Shown here: positions 46,097 through 55,650 of the stretch, piece by piece
Position numbering within the stretch: the first letter of the stretch is position 1
Layout of the letters: every line of letters begins with the position of its first letter
Assembly: GCF_021654575.1 (NCBI RefSeq)
Contig: NZ_AP024488.1
Location: forward strand, 434,001 to 498,000
DNA from: Desulfoluna limicola
GTDB taxonomy: Bacteria > Desulfobacterota > Desulfobacteria > Desulfobacterales > Desulfolunaceae
Direction: 5' to 3'
DNA: 64,000 nt
Notes under the pieces: generated by a model
Told to the model about the DNA's origin: nothing
Database searches by the model: none
What the model saw: only the letters and a program-made list of their open reading frames with translations
Program-made: the position numbers and the translations under genes

Positions 46097-48352
46097 TCAG
46101 ATCCCTTTCTGGTATTGCCCATGGGTGGTGGGGTGAATTGCCTGTGTGAGTTGCTCCTCTGAGTCGGGCGTGCCTGTCAGGAGGCTTTGGAACAGTGTGA
46201 TGACTTCTGGCTTGCTCACCTCAACGGTGGTGTCGGTGCGGATCTCCCGTAAGTCGATGGTGACATGTGAAAACATATTCGGCAAATCCGTCACGATATC
46301 GGTGTTCAGGTAGTTGGTGCCGTTGTAGATACAAGGGTAGTGCCCCTTTGCTTTGTTGATACAAAGAGGGGCATGGCTTGCATGTGTAACGGTGGACGAT
46401 TTGTTGCAGGTTCGCATGCACGTTTCGTCCATGCTGCTTTTTTCACACCCGATAACCTGGTGATGCAGGCACTGCCTGCTGGTGATCAGGGAGATGGGGT
46501 GGTAGATGCTGTAGTAGAGATCGAAATTTTCGGGTCGTGTGATGCTTCTTATCTGTTTTTTGCTGAGTTCATTGGAGATAAACGCGCCCTGACAATTGAA
46601 TTTTTCTTTTAAGCACAAAAGGCTGAAGGAGTTGACACTGTTGAGATAGGGCCCTGCAATCCAAGGGATTCCCCTGTTGAAAGCCTCGTAAGCGATACCG
46701 GTGTTGTTTGTGACAATACGCTTCGGCTGAACCGTTTCAAGAAATTCAACGGCAGCGGTGAAGTCCTCTCCGATGAGAACGGACGGGAACCAGGGAACCA
46801 GGGCTCGGTTGCTTTGAAACAGGTCGATGAGTTCGGAACGGTCATGCTTTAAGCTACTGGGGAGCAGGAAAAAGAGGGTGGCAGAGGTCTTGTTGCAGAG
46901 GGTCACATCCTCTTTGGAGGAGACCAGGACTGAAAGGGTCGGGGGGACGTTCAGCGCCGGTTGTTTTTTTACGGCCGGAACCTCAATGGGGGCGATGATC
47001 TCTTTTGACCCGTGTAAGATGAACAGCACTCGTTTTTTTATCGATGTGAGTTCTTTGTACGAAATAAACAGGCCAGGTTGAAGGAGCCCAACGTCTATGT
47101 CCTTGAGGACATATTCTGTGTCGTTTACGGCTTTGAATTTTTCAAAAAAAGCAGAGCGGCTCAAGTGGTTTGCAGCGCTCTTTTTACCTGCCCGGGCAAG
47201 GGACATGTCCGACGTCACGGTAAATGAGGTGTCCGGGGTGCTTACCGTAACGCTTAAAGGGGCACCCAACTCTCCTGACATGGTGAGGGTCAGGGGCGGC
47301 TTGGCAGTGCTTAACCGGCTGATTTCATCTTTGGCACGGGCTGAGGTGTCCGCTTTTTCTTCATAGAACCTGATTCGGTTCTTATCCATGGCTTCAATGG
47401 TGGCGTAATTGTCGACCTCAGAGAGCTGTTTGATGGAATGGTCCCGGGGGTTGTCAATGAACATTTCTTTATTGATATCGCCCTTTAGAAAACCGTTGGA
47501 AAAGTCTCGGTTAAATACCTTGGACAGATCGCTGTTGTCCGTGCTCAGCTGGCCTTGCTCTGAAAAACCTTGCAGCTGCTTTTTCCAGCAGTTCACCACC
47601 GTAAAGACGTAATCAAACTTCTTGATTCGTCCTTCGATCTTCAGGGAGTCAACACCCGCATCGGAAAGTTCCTTTACATCAAAATAGGCCGAGTTGTCCT
47701 TGAGGTTAAGGGGGTACTCTTTCCCCTGGGAAGTCCTCTCATACCGGTCTCTGCAGGGCTGGCTGCACCGGCCCCGGTTTCCCGACCTTCCAGCCAGGAC
47801 GGAGCTTATGTAGCAAAGGCCCGAAAACGAGAGGCAGTAGGAACCGTGGACAAAGACCTCCGTTGAGATATTGCGCGAGTGCCCAAAGGTCGCCAATTCC
47901 TTAATCTCATGGATGTTCAGTTCCCTGGATAGATTAAAGCGATCTGCATTCAACCTGTTTAAAAATTCAATCTGCCCGGTATTGTGGGTGTTGACCTGTG
48001 TGGATGCGTGGACCTTGAGGCTTCTGAAATACTTGGAGAGCAGGTAAAAGACACCCAGATCCTGAACAATAACCGCATCGATTTTGGTGTTGACAAGTTT
48101 GTTCAGCAGGCGAACAAGGGCCGGGATTTCATTTTCCAGGATGATGATATTAAGGGTGAGGAACACCTGGCAGTTGTGCTGGTGGGCCAGATGGACAATC
48201 CCGTGCAACTCTTGAAAGTCAATATTGGTAGCCCGGTCTCTGGCGTTGAACTTATCCAGCCCGCAGTAGATGGCATCCGCCCCTGCTGCGATTGCGGCTT
48301 TTATCGCATCTATATCTCCACCAGGTGCCAGTAACTCAATAGGTCTTTTCAT
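46097..48352 (-). CDS. Peptidase U32-family protein, RlhA-like
   Basis: 751 aa from ATG 48352; an in-frame TTG 12 codons upstream is an alternative and neither has a strong site. The opening PIELLAPGGDIDAIKAAIAA and GADAIYCGLDKFNAR are typical of U32. The Cys cluster GSYCLSFSGLCYISS...RSGNRGRCSQPCRDRY is intact. The length and order fit the RlhA (YdcP) branch, which hydroxylates a 23S rRNA cytidine with prephenate-linked chemistry. The C-terminal third (about 450-751) is divergent and contains a second Cys-rich patch (RQCLHHQVIGCEKS, CMRTCNKSS). Activity on RNA is inferred from family; proteolysis is unlikely. Monocistronic. Confidence 0.85.
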   Translation of the reverse strand: MKRPIELLAPGGDIDAIKAAIAAGADAIYCGLDKFNARDRATNIDFQELHGIVHLAHQHNCQVFLTLNIIILENEIPALVRLLNKLVNTKIDAVIVQDLGVFYLLSKYFRSLKVHASTQVNTHNTGQIEFLNRLNADRFNLSRELNIHEIKELATFGHSRNISTEVFVHGSYCLSFSGLCYISSVLAGRSGNRGRCSQPCRDRYERTSQGKEYPLNLKDNSAYFDVKELSDAGVDSLKIEGRIKKFDYVFTVVNCWKKQLQGFSEQGQLSTDNSDLSKVFNRDFSNGFLKGDINKEMFIDNPRDHSIKQLSEVDNYATIEAMDKNRIRFYEEKADTSARAKDEISRLSTAKPPLTLTMSGELGAPLSVTVSTPDTSFTVTSDMSLARAGKKSAANHLSRSAFFEKFKAVNDTEYVLKDIDVGLLQPGLFISYKELTSIKKRVLFILHGSKEIIAPIEVPAVKKQPALNVPPTLSVLVSSKEDVTLCNKTSATLFFLLPSSLKHDRSELIDLFQSNRALVPWFPSVLIGEDFTAAVEFLETVQPKRIVTNNTGIAYEAFNRGIPWIAGPYLNSVNSFSLLCLKEKFNCQGAFISNELSKKQIRSITRPENFDLYYSIYHPISLITSRQCLHHQVIGCEKSSMDETCMRTCNKSSTVTHASHAPLCINKAKGHYPCIYNGTNYLNTDIVTDLPNMFSHVTIDLREIRTDTTVEVSKPEVITLFQSLLTGTPDSEEQLTQAIHPTTHGQYQKGI

Positions 48353-48662
48353 AGGATTTGGTTGCAACTTACATGAATTCGGTGACAAGAAAAACGCTTT
48401 GGATGAGACGGTTTTTTAGCACCGGGGCTGGCTGCTGTCAACGCCCGCAGAAAAGGGCCATCGTGTCCCTGATCAACGCAGGAAGGGAATGGGAACGGGG
48501 GCTGAGCCAGGCGTGACAGAGTGGTATCCTTTTAATCATGACTCGGTGCATGTGTCATGCGAACCCATAGCCAGTGCCCTTGATTATTGGGGCTATGTTT
48601 CGACTGGTTGATTTGCCGGAGTCACCCTTTGGTGGGGGGGGTGGACGGCTGCTGGAATGCGT
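48353..48662. other. 310-bp gap between the U32 and amphi-Trp genes
   Basis: Upstream region of the U32 gene. No repeat unit, terminator or gene is apparent. Confidence 0.5.
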
Positions 48663-48881
48663 TTACTTATGACGCCACTTTATCTGGAATTCAATTTCTT
48701 CTTCGGCCCCTTCTCGTTCATGCTCGATATTGAATTCAGCCCTTACAGGTACGTATATTCGCTCCCCGGCTATTTGAATTTCAAATTTCGTTCCATGCTC
48801 AATGGCGTCGGCCAATCGTCTGAGCTTGGAAACGAACTCAGCGTTTGAATACCCTTTTTCAATATCTCGTTCTTCTTTCAT
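48663..48881 (-). CDS. Amphi-Trp domain protein
   Basis: 72 aa. The sequence SNAEFVSKLRRLADAIEHGT and KFEIQIAGERIYVPVRAEFN followed by IEHEREGAEEEIEFQIKW is the compact amphi-Trp pattern with the terminal Trp. AAGGAG is followed by three ATG codons; the third (48881) has the best spacing. Members are small soluble proteins of unknown role, often encoded alone. Isolated by repeat units on its upstream side. Confidence 0.8.
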   Translation of the reverse strand: MKEERDIEKGYSNAEFVSKLRRLADAIEHGTKFEIQIAGERIYVPVRAEFNIEHEREGAEEEIEFQIKWRHK

Positions 48882-48927
48882 CATCATCTCCTTGTTTGTT
48901 CTGTCTTTATTAACCACTCAAAAAGCA

Positions 48928-48990
48928 GCCTCCGGCGGCAAGGTGTGCCAGGTTGCGGATGCGCTTTGCCCCTTGCTCCTCGGGGCAAAT
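48928..48990 (+). repeat. Head repeat unit (left bookend of the amphi-Trp/DUF3999 gap)
   Basis: Head GCCTCCGGCGGC, partly eroded stem AAGGTG-TGC-CAGGTT, then GCGGATGCGCTTTGCCCC-TTGCTCC-TCGGGGCAAATTGC hairpin. Confidence 0.75.
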
Positions 48991-49040
48991 TGCATCGCCT
49001 TCAAACATGAATTTATTGGGTTTACCCATTAATTCCTGTT

Positions 49041-49085
49041 TGTCCAACTTTTCAAACGTTTGGCCCTCGGCAGAGCCGCCGGAGA
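49041..49085 (-). repeat. Head repeat unit after the DUF3999-like gene
   Basis: TGTCCAACTTTTCAAACGTTTGG, CCCTCGGCAGAG and inverted head CCGCCGGAGA, eight bases past the stop of the gene at 49093. Confidence 0.7.
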
Positions 49086-49092
49086 CTTGTTT

Positions 49093-51036
49093 TTATTCTT
49101 TCTCCGGTGCCGGCAGCATTTTCGCGATGATGCCCAGGAGCACCACAGCCACGAGGCCAAGGGCCGCGTAAAGGCCCCATCCCTTGCCCCGGAAGTGTTT
49201 TATCCAGATGCCGGACCAGAAGGGTGTTGTCACAGAGGTTATGGGCTGGGCCTGTATGGGAGTGGGGAGGGTTTCCAGGAGCTTGGTTTGGACGAGGGAG
49301 AGGTCATAGGTGGGTGGGGGAAGGGTGGGGTGGCCGCCATGGAGCGTTAGGGTGCCGGGATCGTGGGCGAGGAAACAGATGGCAGGGGCACTATAGACTG
49401 CATCGATGGCGTTTATGGTGAGGGGTTGGTTGTCGTTGTGGTTGATGACGATACGGAGCTGACTCTGCTCTTTGGGGAGTCGTGTGAGGGGGATCTTCAG
49501 GGTTGTCTTGTCGTCACGGGTGTTCTGCCAGGATTTTGTGGCCCAGGTTTCCCATCCCATCTGGCCGGGCTTGGGGCGCTGGATGGTGACGGTCCGTTTG
49601 AAAATGCCGGTGGTGGTGAGGTTCAGGGAGACCCACCAAGGGGAGGCCTGGGGCAGGGTGAGGTCCCAGGTGGTTTGGTTTAAGCTCTCCTCGTACTCAG
49701 GGGTAAGTGGAAGTGAAACATCGACGTTTTCTGTGCGATCCATGAAGAAGGGGATCTGACTCTTCTCCTTTGCGAGGCGGATTCCGGTGCGGTTGGGGGC
49801 AAGGCTTGCTTCCATGGGGAAGGGGAGCCTGTAGTACCCGGGGGTGTCGATGACAACAGCGGCGGTCCAGGTGAAGCCGTCGCTGTTGAACGGGCCACCC
49901 CTGAGCCGGTATTTGTCGGTGAGGGCCAGCTCGGTGAGGTTGGGGTTGAATTCGGGCTTGGAGAAGAGGAGGGCCTGAGCGATTTTCCTGGTGTTCGAAC
50001 CGGGATTCGGGAGGATTTTTGCCTTTTCTCCGGTACCGGCAAGGGCTATGTACTTTCCGGGTTTGTCTGCGGAAAATATCAGGCGGGGGAGAAAAAGTCC
50101 CACTGTAAAATCTTTGGGGGTTCCGAGGTACCTTCCCTGGGGATCAAGCTTAATGACCAGGGATTTCCCCTGCCATTTGTGGCTGATGGCAAAGGTCAGC
50201 TCGTTGCCCTCGGCGCTGACCGTGGAGATGGAACCTTTTTTAATCGGCACAAAGGTGCGCTCCCCGTTGATGATGGTCTCCCGGCCGATCTGCCAGTGGC
50301 CCTGAAACTGGGTTTCGGTGACAAGGTGCACGGAATCGATAAAAAGACCGGAGCCGGGAAGCAGGGTGCGAATCTCGGTGACCTCTCCGGATTCGGCGGT
50401 TTGAAACTCAGGTGCAATGGTTTCTTTTACGTAATTACGGCCCGCAGTCTTACCCGATGCCGTCACCCGGTCCACAGGCAGGACCTTCATCTTAAACGCC
50501 TGATCAAAGCTGCGGAACCGCAGGCGTATTTTTGTATACTGGCCTGCTGCGATGGCAATTTCGGCACGCGTTTGGCCCCCGGACCTGAAAAGCGCGGCGT
50601 TTTTTGCCAACACAACCCATGCATTGTCCTTTTTTGCCTCCACGTCCACCTGGCCCACAAAGTTAGTGTCCCTGATGGTCACATGAAGGGACTCAATCTC
50701 AGGCTTCGGTGCATTCCCCTCCCAGATAAATTCTCCACTATCCGTCAGTTCCATTCGCTCCGGCTTCAGGCCGAACCGAACCGTCAGTGGGGGCTCCCTC
50801 CAGAACAATTCAAACGACCGCTGGTTTCCGTCCGGCCCGGCAAGGGCCAAATCAATGCGATCACGTCCCCGCATGGTCTCAACTTCCATGAAAAGCTCCG
50901 GAGGCAACACCGCTTCGGTGATCCCCGGCTTGGCCGCATGAACATACGCCCTCGCCTTCCACTCCTCATCGGCATGAAGGGGCAGGGCGGTAATTAGCAG
51001 AAGAACAAGCATGAGAAAGGTCTGTGTGTGTTTCAT
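49093..51036 (-). CDS. DUF3999-like exported membrane-anchored protein
   Basis: 647 aa. Signal peptide (TFLMLVLLLITALPLHA), a long periplasmic region of beta-sandwich-like segments (ARAYVHAAKPGITEAVLPPE, TKIRLRFRSFDQAFKMKVLP, YYRLPFPMEASLAPNR, QLRIVINHNDNQPLTI), then one membrane helix near the end (GLYAALGLVAVVLLGIIAKM) and a short cytoplasmic tail. This layout, and the DUF2339-type giant membrane protein next door, match the DUF2339/DUF3999 pairs known in other proteobacteria. Start preceded by GGAGT. Role unknown; perhaps envelope or carbohydrate-related since sugar-binding-like sandwiches predominate (inference). Confidence 0.7.
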   Translation of the reverse strand: MKHTQTFLMLVLLLITALPLHADEEWKARAYVHAAKPGITEAVLPPELFMEVETMRGRDRIDLALAGPDGNQRSFELFWREPPLTVRFGLKPERMELTDSGEFIWEGNAPKPEIESLHVTIRDTNFVGQVDVEAKKDNAWVVLAKNAALFRSGGQTRAEIAIAAGQYTKIRLRFRSFDQAFKMKVLPVDRVTASGKTAGRNYVKETIAPEFQTAESGEVTEIRTLLPGSGLFIDSVHLVTETQFQGHWQIGRETIINGERTFVPIKKGSISTVSAEGNELTFAISHKWQGKSLVIKLDPQGRYLGTPKDFTVGLFLPRLIFSADKPGKYIALAGTGEKAKILPNPGSNTRKIAQALLFSKPEFNPNLTELALTDKYRLRGGPFNSDGFTWTAAVVIDTPGYYRLPFPMEASLAPNRTGIRLAKEKSQIPFFMDRTENVDVSLPLTPEYEESLNQTTWDLTLPQASPWWVSLNLTTTGIFKRTVTIQRPKPGQMGWETWATKSWQNTRDDKTTLKIPLTRLPKEQSQLRIVINHNDNQPLTINAIDAVYSAPAICFLAHDPGTLTLHGGHPTLPPPTYDLSLVQTKLLETLPTPIQAQPITSVTTPFWSGIWIKHFRGKGWGLYAALGLVAVVLLGIIAKMLPAPEKE

Positions 51037-51068
51037 TAGAACTCCAAGTGAGAGAGCCTCAAAAGAAT

Positions 51069-51150
51069 GCCTCCGGCGGCGAGGTGAGCCACCTCGAAAG
51101 CTGGTTACGGCTGCGCTTTGCCCCTCGTTCCACGGGTCAAAACGCAGCCG
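51069..51150 (+). repeat. Head repeat unit, GAGGTG stem (left bookend)
   Basis: Head GCCTCCGGCGGC, compensated stem CGAGGTG-AGC-CACCTCG, GAAAGCTGGTTACGG, then CTGCGCTTTGCCCC...GGGTCAAAACGCAG hairpin. Confidence 0.85.
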
Positions 51151-51269
51151 CGGTAACTTAGGACGTGTGTGGTTTCACCGTTGATGTGTGGACAACGGAG
51201 TCGAAAACTGTTGTTGGTCGTGACAATTCAGTGTTGAGACCATTCAGGACGTAGTTTTGCTTGCTAAAT

Positions 51270-51328
51270 TTGCCACGGGAGCATTCGCCATATGGGGTCC
51301 AGGGGATCATCCCCTGGCCGCCGGAGGC
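51270..51328 (-). repeat. Head repeat unit overlapping the DUF2339 stop (right bookend)
   Basis: CACGGGAGCATTCGCC, stem CCAGGGGATCATCCCCTGG and inverted head CCGCCGGAGGC (51318-51328). The head encodes the last residues of the DUF2339 protein and the stem supplies its TGA. Confidence 0.85.
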
Positions 51329-54300
51329 TGCTGTTCGCTTTTTTGTTCGTCTTTATCGTCTTCCGAAAGAAATTTCTGATAGATGACGGAGACGAGGATC
51401 ATGACGACGGCGAGGCCCACAAAGGAGCCGACGCGGTAGAGCTGGCCGAGGGACCAGAGGTCCCGGACGAATATTTTGAGGGATGTGACGCTCAGAAGGG
51501 CGATGGCGGCCCATCTGATGTTTGGGTCTTTCCTTTTTACGCCCACGGTGAGGAGACCCATGGAGAAGATCATCCACCCGATGCTGTAGGCGAGTTGTTT
51601 GGAGAGGCTGCCATGGGTGAGGAAGCTGAATGTTTCGCCTTTGGTGGCAAAAAAGCTGGCGATTTCAATATTGAGGACACAAAAGCCCGTTGTCGCCAGA
51701 GTGATGCCCCAGAAGGTTCTGGGAGACGGTTTGGGCAGGGGCCAGGGGGTGGCCCAGGGCTTGGTGGTCATAAAGGTCAACAGGGCCAGGCCACCTGCGT
51801 AGAGAAGAGTCGGCGTGTTGATCAGCGGGGGCATGAGACCGAACGCGTCGCTGAAGCGCAAGGGAAAGGTGAGGCTTTTGACCAGGCCGATGAGGACGAG
51901 ACTCAAGCCGGTGAGTCGGAAAGGGCGGTCCAGGCGCTTGGGCCAGAGGAGCATCCCGGTGCCGTAGAGAATCCAGGCGGCAGCCGAGGCAACGGCCCGC
52001 TGGGGCGTTTGACTGAAGAAGGGGCTGAAGGCGTGGCCGGTGGCAAGGGTGGTGCTGGATGCCAGGGTGAGGAGCATGAATCCGGCCAGGAGGAGGAAGG
52101 CCAGAAAGAGGTTTCGGGTGAGTCCGCTGTATACGTTCCACGGCTCTTTTTTGAAGGTGAACCAGGCCATGGCAATGAGGGCCAGATAGATAAAAAGGGC
52201 CGGGTTTACGAAGGGGGCCATGGTGGCGATGGCTTCGGAAAGGAGCATGGGGAGAAGGAGAAGGCCGGTGCTGCCGGAGAAAAAGAGGACGAGGCCGGCA
52301 AGTCTCATGGCGATGTGCAGGCGTGAAATGCGCCAGGTGATGGCCCCGAAGCCTGTCCAGGCAAGGGCGTAGGTGGCCCAGTGGATAAAGTCGCCATCGG
52401 GAATGAGCATGAAGGCCTCGCCGGGGCCGGCAAAGAAGTCGGCGATGGCAAGGTTGATGAGATAGAACCCTGTGCCAAGGCTCATCCAGAGAAAGGTGTT
52501 GGGCAGGTCCATGCGGCCCAGTTTGCGATCCGGCCATGGGCTGAGTTTCACGGCCGCGCCGAGGGCTGCGGTGCAGGCGGCAACGGAGAAAAAAGCCGGG
52601 TTAAAAATGGGAAGGTTTCCCGCCTCTTTCATGAGGGGCAGGGCCGTAACGAGGACGAGAAGGCCGGAGGGGGCCATAAAGAGGGCGACCCATCTGAGGC
52701 CGGTGTGTTCGACACGCCGGTTGAGCCAGAGAAGAAGGGAGGCTTCAAAGACGAGGGCCACGCCGATCCACCCGTGGGGGAGCAGGAGTACGGGGAGGGT
52801 GGAGAGGTAGAAGAGCAGGGCTCCGCCGTGAAACGCAAGGATGCTGTTTCGGTGTGGGGTCTTTTCAAGTCTCTTTAATAGGATTGCCACGGGGCCGAGC
52901 TTCAAAAGGGCCGGGGCAAGGGGCAGCCATCCGGAGAGGTCTCCGGGCCAGAGATATTTGACTGCGTAAAGAACAAAGAGCATTTGGGCGACTTCAAAAA
53001 GGGCGGCGCTGTTCCAGATTCCGTGCCAATTTCCCTGCTCTTTGAAAAAGAGAAAGGGGAGGATGAGGGCAGCGAGGAAGAGGACGGAGGACCAGGTGAC
53101 GGCTGAAAAGAGGATGGTCGTATCTCCGTGGCTCAAGACCCAGATCGATTGGGCGGTGGCAGCTGCCAGGATGGCGATGATGCCGGAGGGTTGAAAGTCC
53201 AGCCTTTTGCTGAAGAAGAGAGAGAGGGCGAGAAAGGACACCAGGGTGACCATGCCCGCGTGGGGGTAGTGGGGATGCTTTATTGCAAACGCGGCGCCCA
53301 AGAGGAGAAAAACCCCCACGGACGGGGCGGCGGTGAGCCATTGTTCCATGGTGGGCCGGTTCATTTTTATCCCCGATGCCTCGGGGATGTTCAGGGCAGC
53401 GGCAATTTTGGGGACCACCTTGATAAAGGCGATCATGGCGGCCACGAGGAGGGAGCCGGCAACAAGCAGGAAGAGAAAGAATCCGATCCCGATGACCCCT
53501 GGGGGCATGGAGAAGAGCCAGAAAAGACCGCCTCCGATAAAGAGAAGAATGAGCAGCAGCACCTGGAGGAGTGCCCCGATGACCAGGCTCACCCCGATGC
53601 CCACAAGCTGAAGGCCCAGCATCACGGGCCAGAAGAGGATGTTCTGAAATGGCGTACCGAGAAGTGCCAGAAGGGAAGCGGCCACCACGGCAGCTGGAAA
53701 GATCTTCATCCAGCGTAGCATGGAGGCGCTGTGGCCGTGGCGGGCCATGAGAGCGATGGGGCCGAGTCCGCCGGTAACGCCGTAGATAAGAAAGAGGAGG
53801 TAGCTGACCGAGGCGCTTTCTGCATCAAACCGAGTGGCGGCCCAGCCAAGGGCCGGGATGAAGGTGAGGACCGAAAAGGGGGCAACCCTTGGGTGCCACC
53901 CCTTATTTTGAAGCCCCAGGGCAAGGGCAGCCGCGGAAGTTGCTGTGATGATGAGCAGGGAGTGCCAGCCTGACCTGTCCAGGGTCAAAACCAGGGCCAC
54001 GGCCAGCGAGGGCAGAAAGGATAAAAATCCTGCCCACCGAATGGATTGGTTCTCTTCCGGCATGAGGTCGTCAGGCGCCAGAAAGAGGGCAAAGAGGATG
54101 GGGATGGCGCTCCACATCACAGCCATGGCAAGGGCGGAACTGGACCCAAAGGTAGCAAGGGTGGCGCATCCCGCAGCAAACAGGGTGCCTGCCGCGGCAA
54201 TGAAGATAAGGCAGGGCGAGGCCAGGGTGCGTGAGACCCGCTGGAGGCCTGTACTGACGACGGCCAGATAGAGAAAGAGCAGGAGGAGGCTGCCCCGGCC

Positions 54301-55140
54301 GGTGCTTACCAAGAGGGGAGTGACGAACGCACCCATGGCTCCCAGGACCGAGATGGAGATGCGTTTATAGAAGGCCGAAAGAACAAAGGCCGTGGCCGAG
54401 ATAAGCGACAGGAGCCCAAACCCCATGGCCTTCGGGATGTACTGATAGTAGAGGGTTGCGGCAAAGGCCACGCTGTAGAGAACACCGATGCCGCCTGCGG
54501 CCAGGGTCTGCCGCAGGATGTCATACCGGTCGGTTTTGATGCGGCCCGATGAGATCAGGAGGGCGATGCCGGTGACCGCCCCAATGGCGAGCCGCAGCTG
54601 GGCGGGGATGAGGTTGTTGTCGATGGAGTATTTGACGAAGAATCCCGCTGCAATAAAGAGAGCAATCCCGCCGAGCCAGGCAAAGAGCCGGGTGCCTGCA
54701 AAGAGCTCCCAGTCCACGTTTTTTTTAAAGCTTTTCCACTGGGAGGCCCAGGAGGAGTGGGTGGCGCGGGGCCCATTTTTCGGGGACGGAGTCTTGGCCT
54801 TGGGCGCGGTTTCGATGAAAAGGGCAGGCGGTGCAAGAAGGGGTGGGCGCTTTTTATAACGCTCTCGGCCCCCTTTTGTGGCGGATGGAGCCGAGGGGGG
54901 CACCTCTCTTTTTTCAAGGATCATTTCCCCCATCGGTGTCTCATGGGCGCGGGGTATGGGTGTCTTTTCAGCCTCTGTTGTCGGGGGTTCCGCTTTGCGC
55001 TTAACCGGCTCAGCCCGGGTGGCGTACAGGCGTCGAACATCTTTTTCCAGGGCATCAATGCGCTTAGACAGCTCTTTGTTGATGCTGTTTAACTTGATGA
55101 AAATGCAGATGGCAAGAATGATGAGAATGAAGACGTACAT
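51307..55140 (-). CDS. DUF2339 giant polytopic membrane protein
   Basis: 1277 aa. A membrane-anchored coiled-coil start (MYVFILIILAICIFIKLNSI, then NKELSKRIDALEKDVRRLYA) and a Pro-rich linker lead to roughly 30 predicted membrane helices. Recognisable blocks are WELFAGTRLFAWLGGIALFI and AAGFFVKYSIDNNLIPAQLR, the DUF2339 signature. No catalytic motif is known. The C-terminal residues QQPPAARG are encoded by the head repeat, with TGA inside its stem, so the natural end may have been replaced. GGAG precedes the ATG. It is 270 bases upstream of the DUF3999-like gene on the same strand; a repeat pair lies between. Confidence 0.88.
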   Translation of the reverse strand: MYVFILIILAICIFIKLNSINKELSKRIDALEKDVRRLYATRAEPVKRKAEPPTTEAEKTPIPRAHETPMGEMILEKREVPPSAPSATKGGRERYKKRPPLLAPPALFIETAPKAKTPSPKNGPRATHSSWASQWKSFKKNVDWELFAGTRLFAWLGGIALFIAAGFFVKYSIDNNLIPAQLRLAIGAVTGIALLISSGRIKTDRYDILRQTLAAGGIGVLYSVAFAATLYYQYIPKAMGFGLLSLISATAFVLSAFYKRISISVLGAMGAFVTPLLVSTGRGSLLLLFLYLAVVSTGLQRVSRTLASPCLIFIAAAGTLFAAGCATLATFGSSSALAMAVMWSAIPILFALFLAPDDLMPEENQSIRWAGFLSFLPSLAVALVLTLDRSGWHSLLIITATSAAALALGLQNKGWHPRVAPFSVLTFIPALGWAATRFDAESASVSYLLFLIYGVTGGLGPIALMARHGHSASMLRWMKIFPAAVVAASLLALLGTPFQNILFWPVMLGLQLVGIGVSLVIGALLQVLLLILLFIGGGLFWLFSMPPGVIGIGFFLFLLVAGSLLVAAMIAFIKVVPKIAAALNIPEASGIKMNRPTMEQWLTAAPSVGVFLLLGAAFAIKHPHYPHAGMVTLVSFLALSLFFSKRLDFQPSGIIAILAAATAQSIWVLSHGDTTILFSAVTWSSVLFLAALILPFLFFKEQGNWHGIWNSAALFEVAQMLFVLYAVKYLWPGDLSGWLPLAPALLKLGPVAILLKRLEKTPHRNSILAFHGGALLFYLSTLPVLLLPHGWIGVALVFEASLLLWLNRRVEHTGLRWVALFMAPSGLLVLVTALPLMKEAGNLPIFNPAFFSVAACTAALGAAVKLSPWPDRKLGRMDLPNTFLWMSLGTGFYLINLAIADFFAGPGEAFMLIPDGDFIHWATYALAWTGFGAITWRISRLHIAMRLAGLVLFFSGSTGLLLLPMLLSEAIATMAPFVNPALFIYLALIAMAWFTFKKEPWNVYSGLTRNLFLAFLLLAGFMLLTLASSTTLATGHAFSPFFSQTPQRAVASAAAWILYGTGMLLWPKRLDRPFRLTGLSLVLIGLVKSLTFPLRFSDAFGLMPPLINTPTLLYAGGLALLTFMTTKPWATPWPLPKPSPRTFWGITLATTGFCVLNIEIASFFATKGETFSFLTHGSLSKQLAYSIGWMIFSMGLLTVGVKRKDPNIRWAAIALLSVTSLKIFVRDLWSLGQLYRVGSFVGLAVVMILVSVIYQKFLSEDDKDEQKSEQQPPAARG

Positions 55141-55261
55141 GGGGCTCCGGTGGGTGGCCAGTAAGTGGTGAATGGTAACTGATGAATAGGTGTGAAACTG
55201 TTGGGTTCCGAAAAAAGCAGGCTAAGGCGAAAGGCTACCGGTAAGACATAGAAAAACAGAA

Positions 55262-55347
55262 GCCTCCGGCGGCAAGGTGAGCCACCTTGAAAGCGCGGTG
55301 CCGCAGCGCCTTCACCCTCGTTCCCCGGGTCAAACCACAGCGGCATT
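55262..55347 (+). repeat. Head repeat unit upstream of DUF2339
   Basis: Head GCCTCCGGCGGC (55262), stem AAGGTG-AGC-CACCTT, GAAAGCGCGG, then a GCCGCAGCGCCTTCACCC...GGGTCAAACCACAGCGGC long hairpin. The hairpin's far arm encodes the end of the small gene at 55330. Confidence 0.85.
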
Positions 55348-55650
55348 TTTATGAGGCTTGTGCCTTAATTTTTTGCCTGAGTCCTCGGTTGTTTTGCAAG
55401 CCCTAAGCAGCGTTTTGTGAGGTGCAAAGGGCCGATAGAAACTGCAGCTCATGACGCCGCTGCCATTGGGGTGACGGTAGTCGCTGCAATGGCCATCGCC
55501 GCCGATACTTCCAAATCGACTTTTTATGGCCTCCATCTCTGCGTTGCTTACTTGTCTGCCGTTGATAATTACATCAGAAGTACCCCCAAATACCACAATT
55601 GCAGAAAGAAGTATAATAAGTGCCATGAAACCAATGAATATGTTTTTCAT
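55330..55650 (-). CDS. Small exported protein of unknown function (106 aa)
   Basis: Signal peptide or anchor (MKNIFIGFMALIILLSAIVVFG), then NGRQVSNAEMEAIKSRFGSI and a Cys-containing part (GDGHCSDYRHPNGSGVMSCS, LLRACKTTEDSGKK). The ATG has a good GGAG site. The C-terminal residues KNAAVV and the TGA come from the head repeat hairpin, so the original tail may have been replaced. Not recognised otherwise. Confidence 0.55.
   Translation of the reverse strand: MKNIFIGFMALIILLSAIVVFGGTSDVIINGRQVSNAEMEAIKSRFGSIGGDGHCSDYRHPNGSGVMSCSFYRPFAPHKTLLRACKTTEDSGKKLRHKPHKNAAVV

Noticed and set aside
51292..52326. 344-codon Gly/Glu-rich plus-strand frame
   Set aside because: Antisense to DUF2339; composition typical of the reverse strand of a hydrophobic gene.
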